Assembly: GCA_006218045.1 (NCBI GenBank)
Contig: VBWB01000008.1
Span: 124,001 to 188,000, forward strand
Origin: Stygiobacter sp.
GTDB taxonomy: Bacteria; Pseudomonadota; Alphaproteobacteria; Rhodospirillales; Magnetospirillaceae
Reading direction: 5' to 3'
Length of the DNA: 64,000 bases
Shown: piece by piece, positions 56,681 through 64,000 of the stretch
Position numbering within the stretch: the first letter of the stretch is position 1
Layout of the letters: each line of letters opens with the position of its first letter
Notes under the pieces: model-generated
Seen by the model: only the letters and a program-made list of their open reading frames with translations
What the model was told of the DNA's origin: nothing
The model's database searches: none
Made by a program: the position numbers and the translations under genes

Positions 56681-57496
56681 ATGCCGGTTGATCAGATCAA
56701 CCTGACCGCTTCGGCGCGGGACGTTTTGGTGACGCAACAAAGTCTGACCGCCAGCGCGGCGCAGCGCTCGCAAAATCTGTCCACGGGCCGGAAAGTCAGC
56801 CGGGTCACCGATGACGCTGTCGCCTTTGCCGCGGCCCGGGCCTTGACAGAACGGGCGAGCGACCTGTCGGCGGTCAAGGATTCGGTGGGGCAAGGCGTTT
56901 CCACCATCAATGCCGCCCTGGCCGGGGCCGAAGGGGTGAATTCCCTGCTCGACCAGATGAAGGGCGTCGCCAGCGCCGCCATCGCCAGTGGCGATTCCAC
57001 CGAGCGGAATGCGCTGGCCACCCAGTACAATCAATTGCGTGGGCAGGTGGATTCCCTGGCCGCCGATGCCGGTTATAACGGCGTCAACCTGCTGTCGGCC
57101 TCCTCCTCGGCCCTGACCGTGGCGTTTGGTAGTCAGGCCGGCGACAGCCTGACCGTCAGTGGCCGCAACGTCAGTGCGACCGGTCTGGGGGTGGCGGCGG
57201 TGGCCGCCGACGGCAGCGATTTTTCCGCCAGTACCCTGGCCCAGTTGGACAATGCCGCCGCCACCGTCAATTCCGTCCAATCCAGTTTGGGCAGCAACCT
57301 GACGGCGCTGGGCATCCGCGGCGAGGCGGCGGCCAGCCAAGCGGTCATCGCCCAAGACGGCGCCGCCAAGCTGACCGAGGCCGACCTGAACGAGGAAGCG
57401 GCCCTGCTGGTGGCGACCCGAACCCGCCAGCAACTGGCCCGCGCCGCCCAAGGGGTGTCGCAGCGGGCGCAGGAATCGCTGCTGACCCTGTTCTGA
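56681..57496 (+). CDS. Second flagellin (short)
   Basis: 271 residues from ATG 56681. N-terminal DQINLTASARDVLVTQQSLT, then RSQNLSTGRKVSRVTDDAVA, and the C-terminal LLVATRTRQQLARAA and QESLLTLF are flagellin D0/D1 helices. The central part is very short and the N-terminal helix lacks the usual 'NSIxSNLLSLN' pattern of the copy at 19500. Both ends differ enough to suggest a minor or specialised filament subunit. Its stop codon overlaps the start of a FlaF gene. Confidence 0.9.
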   Translation: MPVDQINLTASARDVLVTQQSLTASAAQRSQNLSTGRKVSRVTDDAVAFAAARALTERASDLSAVKDSVGQGVSTINAALAGAEGVNSLLDQMKGVASAAIASGDSTERNALATQYNQLRGQVDSLAADAGYNGVNLLSASSSALTVAFGSQAGDSLTVSGRNVSATGLGVAAVAADGSDFSASTLAQLDNAAATVNSVQSSLGSNLTALGIRGEAAASQAVIAQDGAAKLTEADLNEEAALLVATRTRQQLARAAQGVSQRAQESLLTLF

Positions 57497-57864
57497 TGCC
57501 GCGTCCGCCGCCGGTCAATCCCTTCGCCGCCTATGGCCGTGCCCAAGGCTCGGTCCTGCCCTTGCGTCAGGCCGACGCCCTGGCCTTCACCCAGGCGGCC
57601 AATCTGCTGGAAGACTGTCTGCAGAACCCTGACCGCGCCCGGCGCGAGGCTGCGCTCAAGTGCAATCAGCGCCTGTGGACCCAGGTCCAGCGCCTGCTGT
57701 CGCGCGCCGATCATCCCTTGCCGGCGGATGTGCGGGCCAATCTGCTGGATCTGTCCCGCTTTATCGATCGTCAGACCCTGAAGGCGCTGATCAGCGGTGC
57801 CGACGACGATCTGCGTCCGCTGGTCAAGATCAACCGGGAGGTGGCGGCGGGACTGGTCGAGTGA
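57496..57864 (+). CDS. flaF: FlaF-like flagellar regulator (copy 2)
   Basis: 122 residues; ATG overlaps the flagellin 2 stop. AALKCNQRLWTQVQRLL, LPADVRANLLDLSRFIDRQT and LVKINREVAAGLVE match the FlaF family and the copy at 21971. It lacks that copy's C-terminal extension. Coupled translation with flagellin 2 suggests each flagellin has its own FlaF. Confidence 0.88.
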   Translation: MPRPPPVNPFAAYGRAQGSVLPLRQADALAFTQAANLLEDCLQNPDRARREAALKCNQRLWTQVQRLLSRADHPLPADVRANLLDLSRFIDRQTLKALISGADDDLRPLVKINREVAAGLVE

Positions 57865-58000
57865 TATTTTTTCGCATATAAACAACACAAAAAATATGTT
57901 ATACATATAATCAATCAAGACAACATGTGAGTTTTTGTGTTGAAATCGCCTTCGGCAATGCGATATAGAATATCAACACTGTGAAACTTGCGAGTTCGCC
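57865..58000. promoter_or_regulatory. AT-rich intergenic region with nested inverted repeats
   Basis: This 136 bp gap is far more AT-rich than its surroundings. CAACACAAAAA (57883-57893) and TTTTTGTGTTG (57932-57942) form a perfect 11-base inverted repeat; inside it ATATGT-TAT-ACATAT (57894-57908) is a second one. It lies after FlaF copy 2 and before the rhodanese gene. It could terminate the flagellin 2 operon, hold an operator for the rhodanese gene, or both. Confidence 0.5.
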
Positions 58001-58333
58001 ATGAGCATCCTCAATTCCGCCCTGATCGAGTTGGACCCCGCCACCGTCAACACCCTGCTGCAAAGCGGCGAGGCCGTGCTGGTGGACGTGCGCGAGGACG
58101 ACGAATTCGCCGAGGAACACATCGCCGGCTCACAGCTTTACCCCATGAGTGATTTCGAGCTGGACAAATGGCCGTCCTTCCCCGGCAAGAAGGTGATCAT
58201 CTCGTGCCTGGGGGGCGTGCGCTCGGCTGCCATCGGCAACAAGCTGATCTCGGCGGGCCACGGTTGGGTGACCCACATGAAGGGCGGCCTCAACGCCTGG
58301 AAGGATGCCGGACTGCCCACCATCACCCCCTAA
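58001..58333 (+). CDS. Rhodanese-like sulfurtransferase, single domain
   Basis: 110 residues. VLVDVREDDEFAEEHIAGS is the CH2A-type start of the rhodanese fold; ISCLGGVRS is the active-site loop with Cys at about residue 69. The loop lacks the classical CRxGxR arrangement but keeps G and R. Single-domain rhodaneses (GlpE-like) transfer sulfur to acceptors; no specific partner is adjacent. The AT-rich gap upstream is its likely promoter. Confidence 0.9.
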   Translation: MSILNSALIELDPATVNTLLQSGEAVLVDVREDDEFAEEHIAGSQLYPMSDFELDKWPSFPGKKVIISCLGGVRSAAIGNKLISAGHGWVTHMKGGLNAWKDAGLPTITP

Positions 58334-58407
58334 TGGTCCCATCACCTTGACCTGGGAGGGGGGCGCGCTTACACCAGTAAGGCCCTTTTCCCTGCAAGGT
58401 GGATTTC

Positions 58408-60162
58408 ATGCGCCGCATCGGCCGTATCATCGTCGCCATCCTGGCCGCCATCGGCCTCGCGGTCCTGTTGCTGACCGGTGGCGGCATCTGGGCCGCCATC
58501 GCCTTCAAGGGCAGTACCGAGCCCCGCCTGCCCAAGGACATGATCCTGTCCCTGGACCTGGAGGCGAAGTTCCGTGAAACCCCCTCGGGCGATCCCTTCG
58601 CCGCCTTGGCGGGCGAACGCGCTTATGTGATGCGCCAGGTGATCGCCGCCATCGACCATGCGGCCACTGATCCCAAGGTCAAGGGATTGTTCGCCAGCTT
58701 GGGCAGCGGTCAGCTCAGTCTGGCCTCGGCCCAGGAAATCCGCGATGCCGTCAGCCGCTTCCGCGTTTCCGGCAAGCCTGCCGTGGCTTTCGCCGAAACC
58801 CTGGGCGAGGGCGGTAACGGCACGGTGGATTATTTCCTCGCCTCCGGCTTTTCCCAGGTCTGGGTGCAGCCCTCGGGCGAGGTGGGGTTGGTCGGCTTCG
58901 CCGCCGAATCGCCCTTCCTGAAAGGCACGCTCGATCTGTTGGGCATCCAGCCGCAACTGGCCGGGCGCAAGGAATACAAATCGGCGATCGAGACCTTTAC
59001 CGAGACCGGCTATAGCCAGCCGCACCGCCAATCGCTGGAGGCGATCCTGGACGCGTGGTCGGGTCAGGTCGTCGACAGCATCGCCCAGGGCCGGCGCATG
59101 GGCCAGGACAAGGCCATGGCCTTGTTCGGCAAGGGGCCGTTCCTGGCGGCGGAGGCCTTGTCGGCGGGGCTGGTCGATCATCTGGGCTATCGTGATCAGG
59201 CGCTGGCCGCCGCCGGTGCCGCCGGCAAGAAGGGCGAAGAGGTGGATGTCGCCGCCTATGCCGCCCATCTGCCCAAGGGCAGCGGCCCGCGCATCGCCGT
59301 TATTACCGGCAGCGGCGCCATCAGCCGGGGCGGCGACGACAGCCCGTTCGCCGATGATGACGGCTTCGGCGCTGGCATTATCGCCGCCGCCTTCCGCGAC
59401 GCCGTCGATGATCCGGCGGTCAAGGCCATCTTGTTCCGCATCGACAGCCCCGGCGGTTCCTATGTGGCGTCGGATACCATCTGGCATGAAGTGGGGCGCG
59501 CCCGCGCCGCCGGCAAGCCGGTGGTCGCCTCCATGGCCGGGGTGGCGGCCTCGGGCGGCTATTTCGTCGCCATGGGCGCTGATCGGGTGGTGGCGCAGCC
59601 GGGCACCATCACCGGCTCCATCGGCGTGTTTTCCGGCAAGATGGTGCTGGCCGACTTCTGGAGCAAGCTGGGGGTGAGTTGGGATGGGGTCAAACGCGGC
59701 GACAATGCCGATATGATGAGCGCCAACCACAAATTCAGTCCCCAAGCCTGGGAACGGCTGAACCGCAGCTTGGACGCCATCTACGCCGATTTCACCGGCA
59801 AGGCGGCCAAGGGTCGCAATCTGGCGCCGGACCGCATGGAGGAACTGGCCAAGGGCCGCATCTGGGCCGGCTCCGACGCCCGGGCGCGGGGATTGGTCGA
59901 TGCCCTGGGCGGCTGGGACGTGGCCCAGGGGCAGGTGCGTGAGCTGCTGAAACTGGCCCCCGACGCCGACCTGGATCTGGTCGCCTATCCCAAGCCCAAG
60001 GCGCCGTGGCAGAAACTGGCCAGGATGTTGGGCGGCGGCGGCGGTGTGGCCGAGGATGAGGGCATGCGCGCCCTGCTGCGTCTGGCCCGCGTCCTGGCCC
60101 CGGTGGCGGCGCAGTTGGAGAACGGCGGCACCTTGCGCTTGCCGGCGGGGGCGGCGCCGTGA
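58408..60162 (+). CDS. sppA: Signal peptide peptidase SppA (protease IV, 67K type)
   Basis: 584 residues from ATG 58408 (AAGGTGG five bases upstream). One N-terminal membrane segment (IIVAILAAIGLAVLLL). Duplicated ClpP-like domains: in the first half GRKEYKSAIE carries the general-base Lys, in the second SMAGVAASGGYFVAMGAD carries the nucleophile Ser, as in E. coli protease IV. It degrades cleaved signal peptides in the inner membrane. Its stop overlaps the start of the SDR gene. Confidence 0.93.
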   Translation: MRRIGRIIVAILAAIGLAVLLLTGGGIWAAIAFKGSTEPRLPKDMILSLDLEAKFRETPSGDPFAALAGERAYVMRQVIAAIDHAATDPKVKGLFASLGSGQLSLASAQEIRDAVSRFRVSGKPAVAFAETLGEGGNGTVDYFLASGFSQVWVQPSGEVGLVGFAAESPFLKGTLDLLGIQPQLAGRKEYKSAIETFTETGYSQPHRQSLEAILDAWSGQVVDSIAQGRRMGQDKAMALFGKGPFLAAEALSAGLVDHLGYRDQALAAAGAAGKKGEEVDVAAYAAHLPKGSGPRIAVITGSGAISRGGDDSPFADDDGFGAGIIAAAFRDAVDDPAVKAILFRIDSPGGSYVASDTIWHEVGRARAAGKPVVASMAGVAASGGYFVAMGADRVVAQPGTITGSIGVFSGKMVLADFWSKLGVSWDGVKRGDNADMMSANHKFSPQAWERLNRSLDAIYADFTGKAAKGRNLAPDRMEELAKGRIWAGSDARARGLVDALGGWDVAQGQVRELLKLAPDADLDLVAYPKPKAPWQKLARMLGGGGGVAEDEGMRALLRLARVLAPVAAQLENGGTLRLPAGAAP

Positions 60163-60902
60163 ACGGGGCCGGGCCCAAGACGGTGGTGATCACCGGCGCC
60201 AGCCGGGGTATCGGCCATGCCATCGCCCGGCGTTTTTTGGCGGAAGGTTGGCGCATCATCACCTGTGCTCGGGCCGCGGCACCGCCGGAATGCCGCCGTG
60301 ACCCCAACTGGGTGCATCACATCCCCACCGATCTGGCCGATCCGGCCAGCACCCAGGCCTTCATCGCCGAGGCCAACGCCCTGTTGGCCGGTCAGCCGTT
60401 GCATGCCTTGGTCAACAATGCCGGCATCAGTCCCAAGACTCCGTATAAGGAGCGCCTGGGCGTGCTCAACGGTTCCATCGACGGCTGGAAAGAGGTGTTC
60501 GAGCTCAATTTCTTCGCCCCCTTGCGTCTGGCTCGTGGTTTCGCCAGCGCCCTGCACAAGGGCAAGGGGGCGGTGGTCAACATCACCTCCATCGCCGGCC
60601 ATTTCGTCCACCCCTTCGCCGGCTCGGCCTATTCGACGTCCAAGGCGGCGCTGTCGGGGCTGACGCGGGAAATGGCGGTGGAACTGGCGCAATTGGGGGT
60701 GCGGGTCAATGCCGTCGCCCCCGGCGAGATCAGCACGGCGATGATTTCCGCCGAATACGAGGCCCTGGTGCCGCGCATTCCGCTGGATCGCATGGGCAGC
60801 CCCGAGGACGTGGCCGGCACCGTGTTCCGGCTGTGTGGAGACGATTTCGCCTATGTCACCGGCACCGAGATTTTCGTCACCGGCGGCCAGCACCTTTATT
60901 GA
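60159..60902 (+). CDS. SDR-family oxidoreductase
   Basis: 247 residues from GTG 60159, overlapping the sppA stop. VVITGASRGIGHAIA cofactor loop, LVNNAGISPKTPY, VNITSIAGHF with the catalytic Ser, and YSTSKAALSGL with YxxxK are all present; C-terminal VTGTEIFVTGGQHLY. Classical SDR; substrate unknown. Its last seven bases overlap the 3' end of convergent oxyR. Confidence 0.9.
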   Translation: MNGAGPKTVVITGASRGIGHAIARRFLAEGWRIITCARAAAPPECRRDPNWVHHIPTDLADPASTQAFIAEANALLAGQPLHALVNNAGISPKTPYKERLGVLNGSIDGWKEVFELNFFAPLRLARGFASALHKGKGAVVNITSIAGHFVHPFAGSAYSTSKAALSGLTREMAVELAQLGVRVNAVAPGEISTAMISAEYEALVPRIPLDRMGSPEDVAGTVFRLCGDDFAYVTGTEIFVTGGQHLY

Positions 60903-61792
60903 AAGCCGGCCTTCAACGCCTCGCCCAGCAGACGGAACTCGGCCTTGCGCGGGCTGGACGGGCGCCAGGCCAGGCCGATGCCGCGCGAGCCGGCGCCCTG
61001 CAACGGGCGGGTGATCACGCCGGTGCCGGCCAACACGCCGCTTTTCACCGCCATTTCCGGCAGCAGCGTCACCCCCAGACCGTTGGCGACCATCTGCACC
61101 AAGGTAGCGAGCGAGGTGCCCAAAACCCCTTCGCCCTTGGCCGGGCCGGGCAGGTGGCAGGCCGATAATGCGTGGTCGCGCAGGCAATGGCCCTCTTCCA
61201 GCAACAGCAGATCCTGGCCGATCAGATCGGCGGAGGTGAGGTCGGAACGCTGGGCCAGCGGGTGGTCGGGCGGACAGGCCAGCATGAAGCCGTCATCGGC
61301 GATATGCATGGTCTCGATTTCCGGCGAATCCCAGGGCAGGGCGATCAGGGCGGCATCCAGGTCGCCGGTGGCCAGACGGTCCAGTAGCCGCGCCGTCAGG
61401 TCCTCGCGCAGGAACAGGCGCAAGGCGGGATAACGCTGGCGCAGATGGGGCAGGGCGCGAGGGAGCAGATAAGGCGCGATGGTCGGGATCACCCCCAGAC
61501 GCAGCGGCCCCGACAGCGCCTCGGTCGAGGCGGCGGCCAGATCGGCGATGTCCTCGGCCCCGCGCAGCACCACACGGGCGCGGGTCACCACCTGTTCGCC
61601 CAGGGGGGTCAGCATCACCTTGCGCTTGGTCCGTTCCACCAAGGTGACGCCCAGGATGGTTTCCAATTCCTGCAACCCCGCCGATAGGGTGGATTGGGTG
61701 GCCAGGCAGGCCTCGGCGGCGCGACCGAAATGCAGGTGCTCGGCCAGGGCGGTCAGATAGCGCAATTGGCGCAAGGTGGGGAGGGGGCGCAT
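60896..61792 (-). CDS. oxyR: OxyR-type LysR regulator (hydrogen-peroxide sensor)
   Basis: 298 residues. N-terminal LysR winged helix LRQLRYLTALAEHLHFGRAA and TQSTLSAGLQELE. The redox motif EEGHCLRDHALSAC has two cysteines with eight residues between them, as C199 and C208 of E. coli OxyR, so it probably senses peroxide by disulfide formation. Divergent from dps, a classical OxyR target, across 233 bp. Confidence 0.92.
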   Translation of the reverse strand: MRPLPTLRQLRYLTALAEHLHFGRAAEACLATQSTLSAGLQELETILGVTLVERTKRKVMLTPLGEQVVTRARVVLRGAEDIADLAAASTEALSGPLRLGVIPTIAPYLLPRALPHLRQRYPALRLFLREDLTARLLDRLATGDLDAALIALPWDSPEIETMHIADDGFMLACPPDHPLAQRSDLTSADLIGQDLLLLEEGHCLRDHALSACHLPGPAKGEGVLGTSLATLVQMVANGLGVTLLPEMAVKSGVLAGTGVITRPLQGAGSRGIGLAWRPSSPRKAEFRLLGEALKAGFQ

Positions 61793-61860
61793 ATCATCGT
61801 CTCCATCGATTTATATTACAATAATAACCAATTGGATCGATGTATGGAAGGCGCCTATGG
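61793..61860. promoter_or_regulatory. Likely OxyR operator/promoter region between oxyR and dps
   Basis: AT-rich segment directly before the oxyR start. TTATATTACAATAATAA near 61810 is a near-palindrome and ATCGAT occurs on both sides (61805 and 61836). LysR-type regulators bind such interrupted AT-rich dyads. The dps promoter would read the other way from here. Confidence 0.4.
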
Positions 61861-61874
61861 TTCGTCTGTCGCCT

Positions 61875-61938
61875 GGCGACGGCCTCCTCTCCTAGCCCTC
61901 CCCCATCCCTACCCCCAGGGCGGGAGAGGAGGTTCGCC
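61875..61938. repeat. Inverted-repeat element in the dps leader
   Basis: CCTCCTCTCC (61883-61892) and GGAGAGGAGG (61923-61932) are perfectly complementary, extended outside by GGCGA/TCGCC; the loop is C-rich. It resembles dispersed 'CCTCTCCC...GGGAGAGG' intergenic repeats and lies in the untranslated region ahead of dps. Confidence 0.5.
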
Positions 61939-62025
61939 ACTTTCAAGTCTTTCTCATATGTACCCATGGATTGTGGGAGCCTTTGGGCGTAGGCTTCGGC
62001 TATCAACCCGTGAAAGGAGATGATC

Positions 62026-62520
62026 ATGGCCAAGAACAAAGCCGCTAAAATCGAGCAGATCGACATCGGCATCGAGGAAAAGACCCGCCAGAAGATCGGT
62101 GAGGGGCTGTCGCGGCTGCTGGCGGATACCTACACGCTGTATCTGAAGACCCATAACTTCCACTGGAACGTTACTGGTCCCATGTTCAACACCTTGCATC
62201 TGATGTTCGAGACGCAGTACACCGAGCTGTCGCTGGCTGTCGACCTGATCGCCGAGCGCATCCGCGCCCTGGGCCTGCCGGCACCCGGTACGTATGGCGC
62301 CTTCGCCAGCCTGACCAGCCTGAAGGAAGAAGACGGCGTCCCCACCGCTGAAGAGATGATCCGCATTCTGGTCAAGGATCAGGAAGCGGTGGTGCGGACC
62401 GCCCGCTCCATCTTCCCGCTGGTGGACGAGGCCCATGACGAACCCAGCGCCGACCTGCTGACCCAGCGCATGCAGGTGCATGAAAAGACCGCCTGGATGC
62501 TGCGCGCCTTGCTGGGCTGA
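62026..62520 (+). CDS. dps: Dps-family DNA-protecting ferritin
   Basis: 164 residues. ATG 62026 is chosen because AAAGGAG lies six bases upstream; the ATG at 62020 abuts that site. [20 protein letters not shown] carries the ferroxidase His and the following helix [16 protein letters not shown] the partner acidic residues; the N-terminal KNKAAKIEQ is a lysine-rich tail that may bind DNA. It oxidises Fe(II) with peroxide and stores it, protecting DNA. Divergent from oxyR. Confidence 0.95.
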   Translation: MAKNKAAKIEQIDIGIEEKTRQKIGEGLSRLLADTYTLYLKTHNFHWNVTGPMFNTLHLMFETQYTELSLAVDLIAERIRALGLPAPGTYGAFASLTSLKEEDGVPTAEEMIRILVKDQEAVVRTARSIFPLVDEAHDEPSADLLTQRMQVHEKTAWMLRALLG

Positions 62521-62524
62521 TACG

Positions 62525-62560
62525 AAAAGGGTGGGATGCTTGCGCATCCCACCCTTTTTT
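62525..62560 (+). terminator. Rho-independent terminator after dps
   Basis: AAAAGGGTGGGATGC followed by GCATCCCACCCTTTTTT: a long GC-rich stem with T-run, starting four bases after the dps stop. The T-rich tail on the other strand could also serve the convergent gene at 62572. Confidence 0.93.
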
Positions 62561-62571
62561 GCCGATCGGCC

Positions 62572-63456
62572 TCAGCGGATGGGCTGAAGCACGTCCATCT
62601 TCAGTTTCATGGTGCCCTCGGGGTGCAGCTTGCCGCCCTCGCGCACGATCAGCAGGGCGTGACGCGGGTCGTCGGCCCGCTGCATGCTGGTGGCCAACAG
62701 GATCTCTGCCACCTTGGCCGCCTGGCTGGCGCGGGCTTGCGGCGTCAGGGCGATGTCGTTGCCGTCTTCGTTCAAGGCGGGGGCTGCGATTTTCTGCAAT
62801 TCACCGCCCACGTCCAACACCATGGGCCGGCCATTGCCGGTCAGGCTGGCGCTCATGCTGGGGTTGATGGTGGTGATGGCCACCCGTTCCAGCCCGGCAT
62901 CCACGGTCTTGCCCTTTTGCACGGTGACCGACAGCCCTTCCAGATAAAGCGCGGCGGTCGAGCTCGATTGTTCGGCCTGGAGGATGACGCTGGAAACCGG
63001 CGGGCGGACGCCGACGCCGTCATGGGCGGCGCGGTTGGCGACCATCTCGGCGACGCGGCTGACATCGAACTTACCGACGCCAAGGGCGTCGATCAGCCAG
63101 GAAATGTCGTTCATGGCGGTGTTGAAGGCCTGTTTCAGCGAGCGCTGGCCGGCCTTGTCATTGTCTTCTTCATTGCCATTGCTGATCTCGTCGAACAGAT
63201 TGCGCTTGGCGCGGAGGCTGTCGGGATCGGTCAGGTCTGGAGTCTTGATCTTCTGTTGCAGCCACGCCTCGGCGATGGTCTTGCTTTCGCTCATTTCGGC
63301 GACGATGTTGCGTGCCGGCGCCGACAGGTCGACGGCGTCGCCCACGACAGCCGCGGCGCTGCTGGCCTGGACCGGTTGAACCAAAAAGGTGGCGGCCTGC
63401 GTCGAAGCGGCGATGGCGGCTTGGGTACGCTTGGCAATCTCGAGATCGTCGACCAT
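62572..63456 (-). CDS. Conserved-looking protein of unknown function
   Basis: 294 residues from ATG 63456 (AAGGGT upstream); a longer frame runs back into insertion-sequence debris and is not believed. The N-terminal third is helical and polar (DDLEIAKRTQAAIAAST, then QPVQASSAAAVVGDAVDLSA), the middle has NTAMNDISWLIDALGVGKF, and the C-terminal part has beta-type LSVTVQKGKTVDAG and HALLIVREGGKLHPEG. No signal peptide, membrane segment or motif that I recognise. Convergent with dps. Confidence 0.65.
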   Translation of the reverse strand: MVDDLEIAKRTQAAIAASTQAATFLVQPVQASSAAAVVGDAVDLSAPARNIVAEMSESKTIAEAWLQQKIKTPDLTDPDSLRAKRNLFDEISNGNEEDNDKAGQRSLKQAFNTAMNDISWLIDALGVGKFDVSRVAEMVANRAAHDGVGVRPPVSSVILQAEQSSSTAALYLEGLSVTVQKGKTVDAGLERVAITTINPSMSASLTGNGRPMVLDVGGELQKIAAPALNEDGNDIALTPQARASQAAKVAEILLATSMQRADDPRHALLIVREGGKLHPEGTMKLKMDVLQPIR

Positions 63457-63560
63457 GGACGTGACCCTTCTTGTCAGTCTGCCGAAAGCATAGTGCCGCG
63501 CCATTCTGCGCGGCACTGTATTTTGACCAAAATGTGGAAAAAATGCAATGAAAAGAACTC

Positions 63561-63720
63561 TAGAGCCGATTCCGTTCAATCGGAATCCGCTTGGCGGCCC
63601 GGCCACCGCTTTCTTGTAGACCTCGCCTTTGGCGAGGATGGCCCCGGCGATGCGCGCCATCTTGCGCATCAGCAAGGCCGTCAGCCATGCCCCCGTTTCG
63701 GCGCGCCGCCATCACAGGGT
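63561..63720 (-). mobile_element. Insertion-sequence remnant (IS110/IS116-like transposase C-terminus) with adjoining hairpin
   Basis: On the minus strand this stretch reads AWLTALLMRK joined to MARIAGAILAKGEVYKKAVAG, which resembles the C-terminal end of IS110-family transposases (typically '...LLxRKPxKVAAVALANKMARIAWAILAKGExY') with the intervening part deleted; a stop just upstream shows it is only debris. At its far end GATTCCG-TTCAAT-CGGAATC (63568-63587) forms a perfect seven-pair hairpin within GAGCCGATTCCG, a common alphaproteobacterial intergenic repeat. The rest of 63457-63560 shows nothing. Confidence 0.5.
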
Positions 63721-64000
63721 TCAGCTCACCGACTGGATATAGCGGGTCACTTGGTCGTGCATGGAATTAACCACGTGGGCCAGCTTGCGGGCGCTCCAGA
63801 TCACCCGCACGGTACCGGCGCAGGAATGGGCCGAGGATTGCGAGAGCTGCGAGACGCTGGTCGACACGTTTTCGGCTTCCTGCACCACGCCTTCGATATT
63901 GCGGGAGATTTCCTGGGTCGAAGCTTCCTGCTGCTGCACGGCACCGGCGATGGCGGCGGAAATGCCCTCGATGCTTTCGATGGTGTGGACGATGTCGGCG
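63721..64000 (-). CDS. Methyl-accepting chemotaxis protein, C-terminal end only
   Basis: The frame enters from the right edge and stops at 63721, giving 92 residues. IVHTIESIEGISAAIAGAVQQQ and EASTQEISRNIEGVVQEAENV are the helical C-terminal part of the MCP signalling/methylation bundle with its alternating heptads. The last 25 residues (RVIWSARKLAHVVNSMHDQV) are unlike the usual pentapeptide tether end. Sensor and hairpin tip lie outside the window. Confidence 0.85.
   Translation of the reverse strand, partial: ADIVHTIESIEGISAAIAGAVQQQEASTQEISRNIEGVVQEAENVSTSVSQLSQSSAHSCAGTVRVIWSARKLAHVVNSMHDQVTRYIQSVS

Overview
The window is GC-rich, tightly packed chromosomal DNA from an alphaproteobacterium. 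Two flagellin-FlaF pairs (FlaF is an alphaproteobacterial flagellin regulator), pyruvate phosphate dikinase, a two-subunit glycyl-tRNA synthetase, OxyR-Dps and many TPR/OGT-type glycosyltransferases fit the Rhodospirillales. A Magnetospirillum-like organism is my best guess from gene content alone; no magnetosome gene, rRNA or tRNA is visible.

Layout. (1) 1-35 kb is a large glycan-modification island. It opens with two tandem radical SAM paralogues and an FkbM-type methyltransferase on the minus strand. A TPR-OGT glycosyltransferase and a HAD-like (COG5610-type) partner follow. Next come sugar-nucleotide genes: a GDP-mannose-3,5-epimerase-like SDR; a DegT / hexapeptide acyltransferase / Gfo-Idh trio resembling WbpE-WbpD-WbpB; another epimerase and another DegT; RmlA, a FabG-like SDR and a NeuD-like acyltransferase. 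A TPR-GT9 protein, an acyl carrier protein (ACP) and an AMP ligase follow. (2) Inside the island, 19.5-31.4 kb is flagellar: flagellin with a structured leader and strong terminator, a FemAB-like acyltransferase, FlaF, a degenerate TPR-OGT protein and a Maf glycosyltransferase. A second ACP, an AAC(3) domain fused to a dead aminopeptidase-like domain, a second AMP ligase and a third radical SAM protein come next. A GT2, a second Gfo/Idh oxidoreductase and an intact COG4310-type aminopeptidase-like protein close the island. (3) 35.3-41 kb is housekeeping: glyQ (broken here by an internal deletion), glyS and ppdK. (4) 41-56 kb holds mixed functions: a TonB/TolA-like protein, a CheY-like receiver, a hemerythrin, a MocR regulator beside a DUF1127 gene, ChrA, an MFS-HpnK/ChbG pair facing a GT2, an Rrf2 regulator, a YihY-type membrane protein, fabI, aroC, and a very large histidine kinase built from two tandem modules. 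(5) 56-64 kb holds a second, shorter flagellin with its own FlaF, an AT-rich gap with nested inverted repeats, a rhodanese, SppA, an SDR, divergent oxyR and dps, an unknown conserved protein, an insertion-sequence remnant and the 3' end of a chemotaxis receptor.

How the parts may work together (inference): sugar nucleotides made by the RmlA/SDR/DegT/Gfo genes would be N- or O-acylated with acyl groups activated by the AMP ligases and carried on the two dedicated ACPs. The products would be placed on flagellin by Maf and OGT-like transferases, with FlaF tying modification to flagellin supply. The most unusual items are the two ACP/AMP-ligase modules with the AAC(3)-dead-peptidase fusion, the tandem histidine kinase whose halves have decayed in complementary ways, the radical SAM proteins with an N-terminal SPASM-like cysteine module, and the glyQ deletion.
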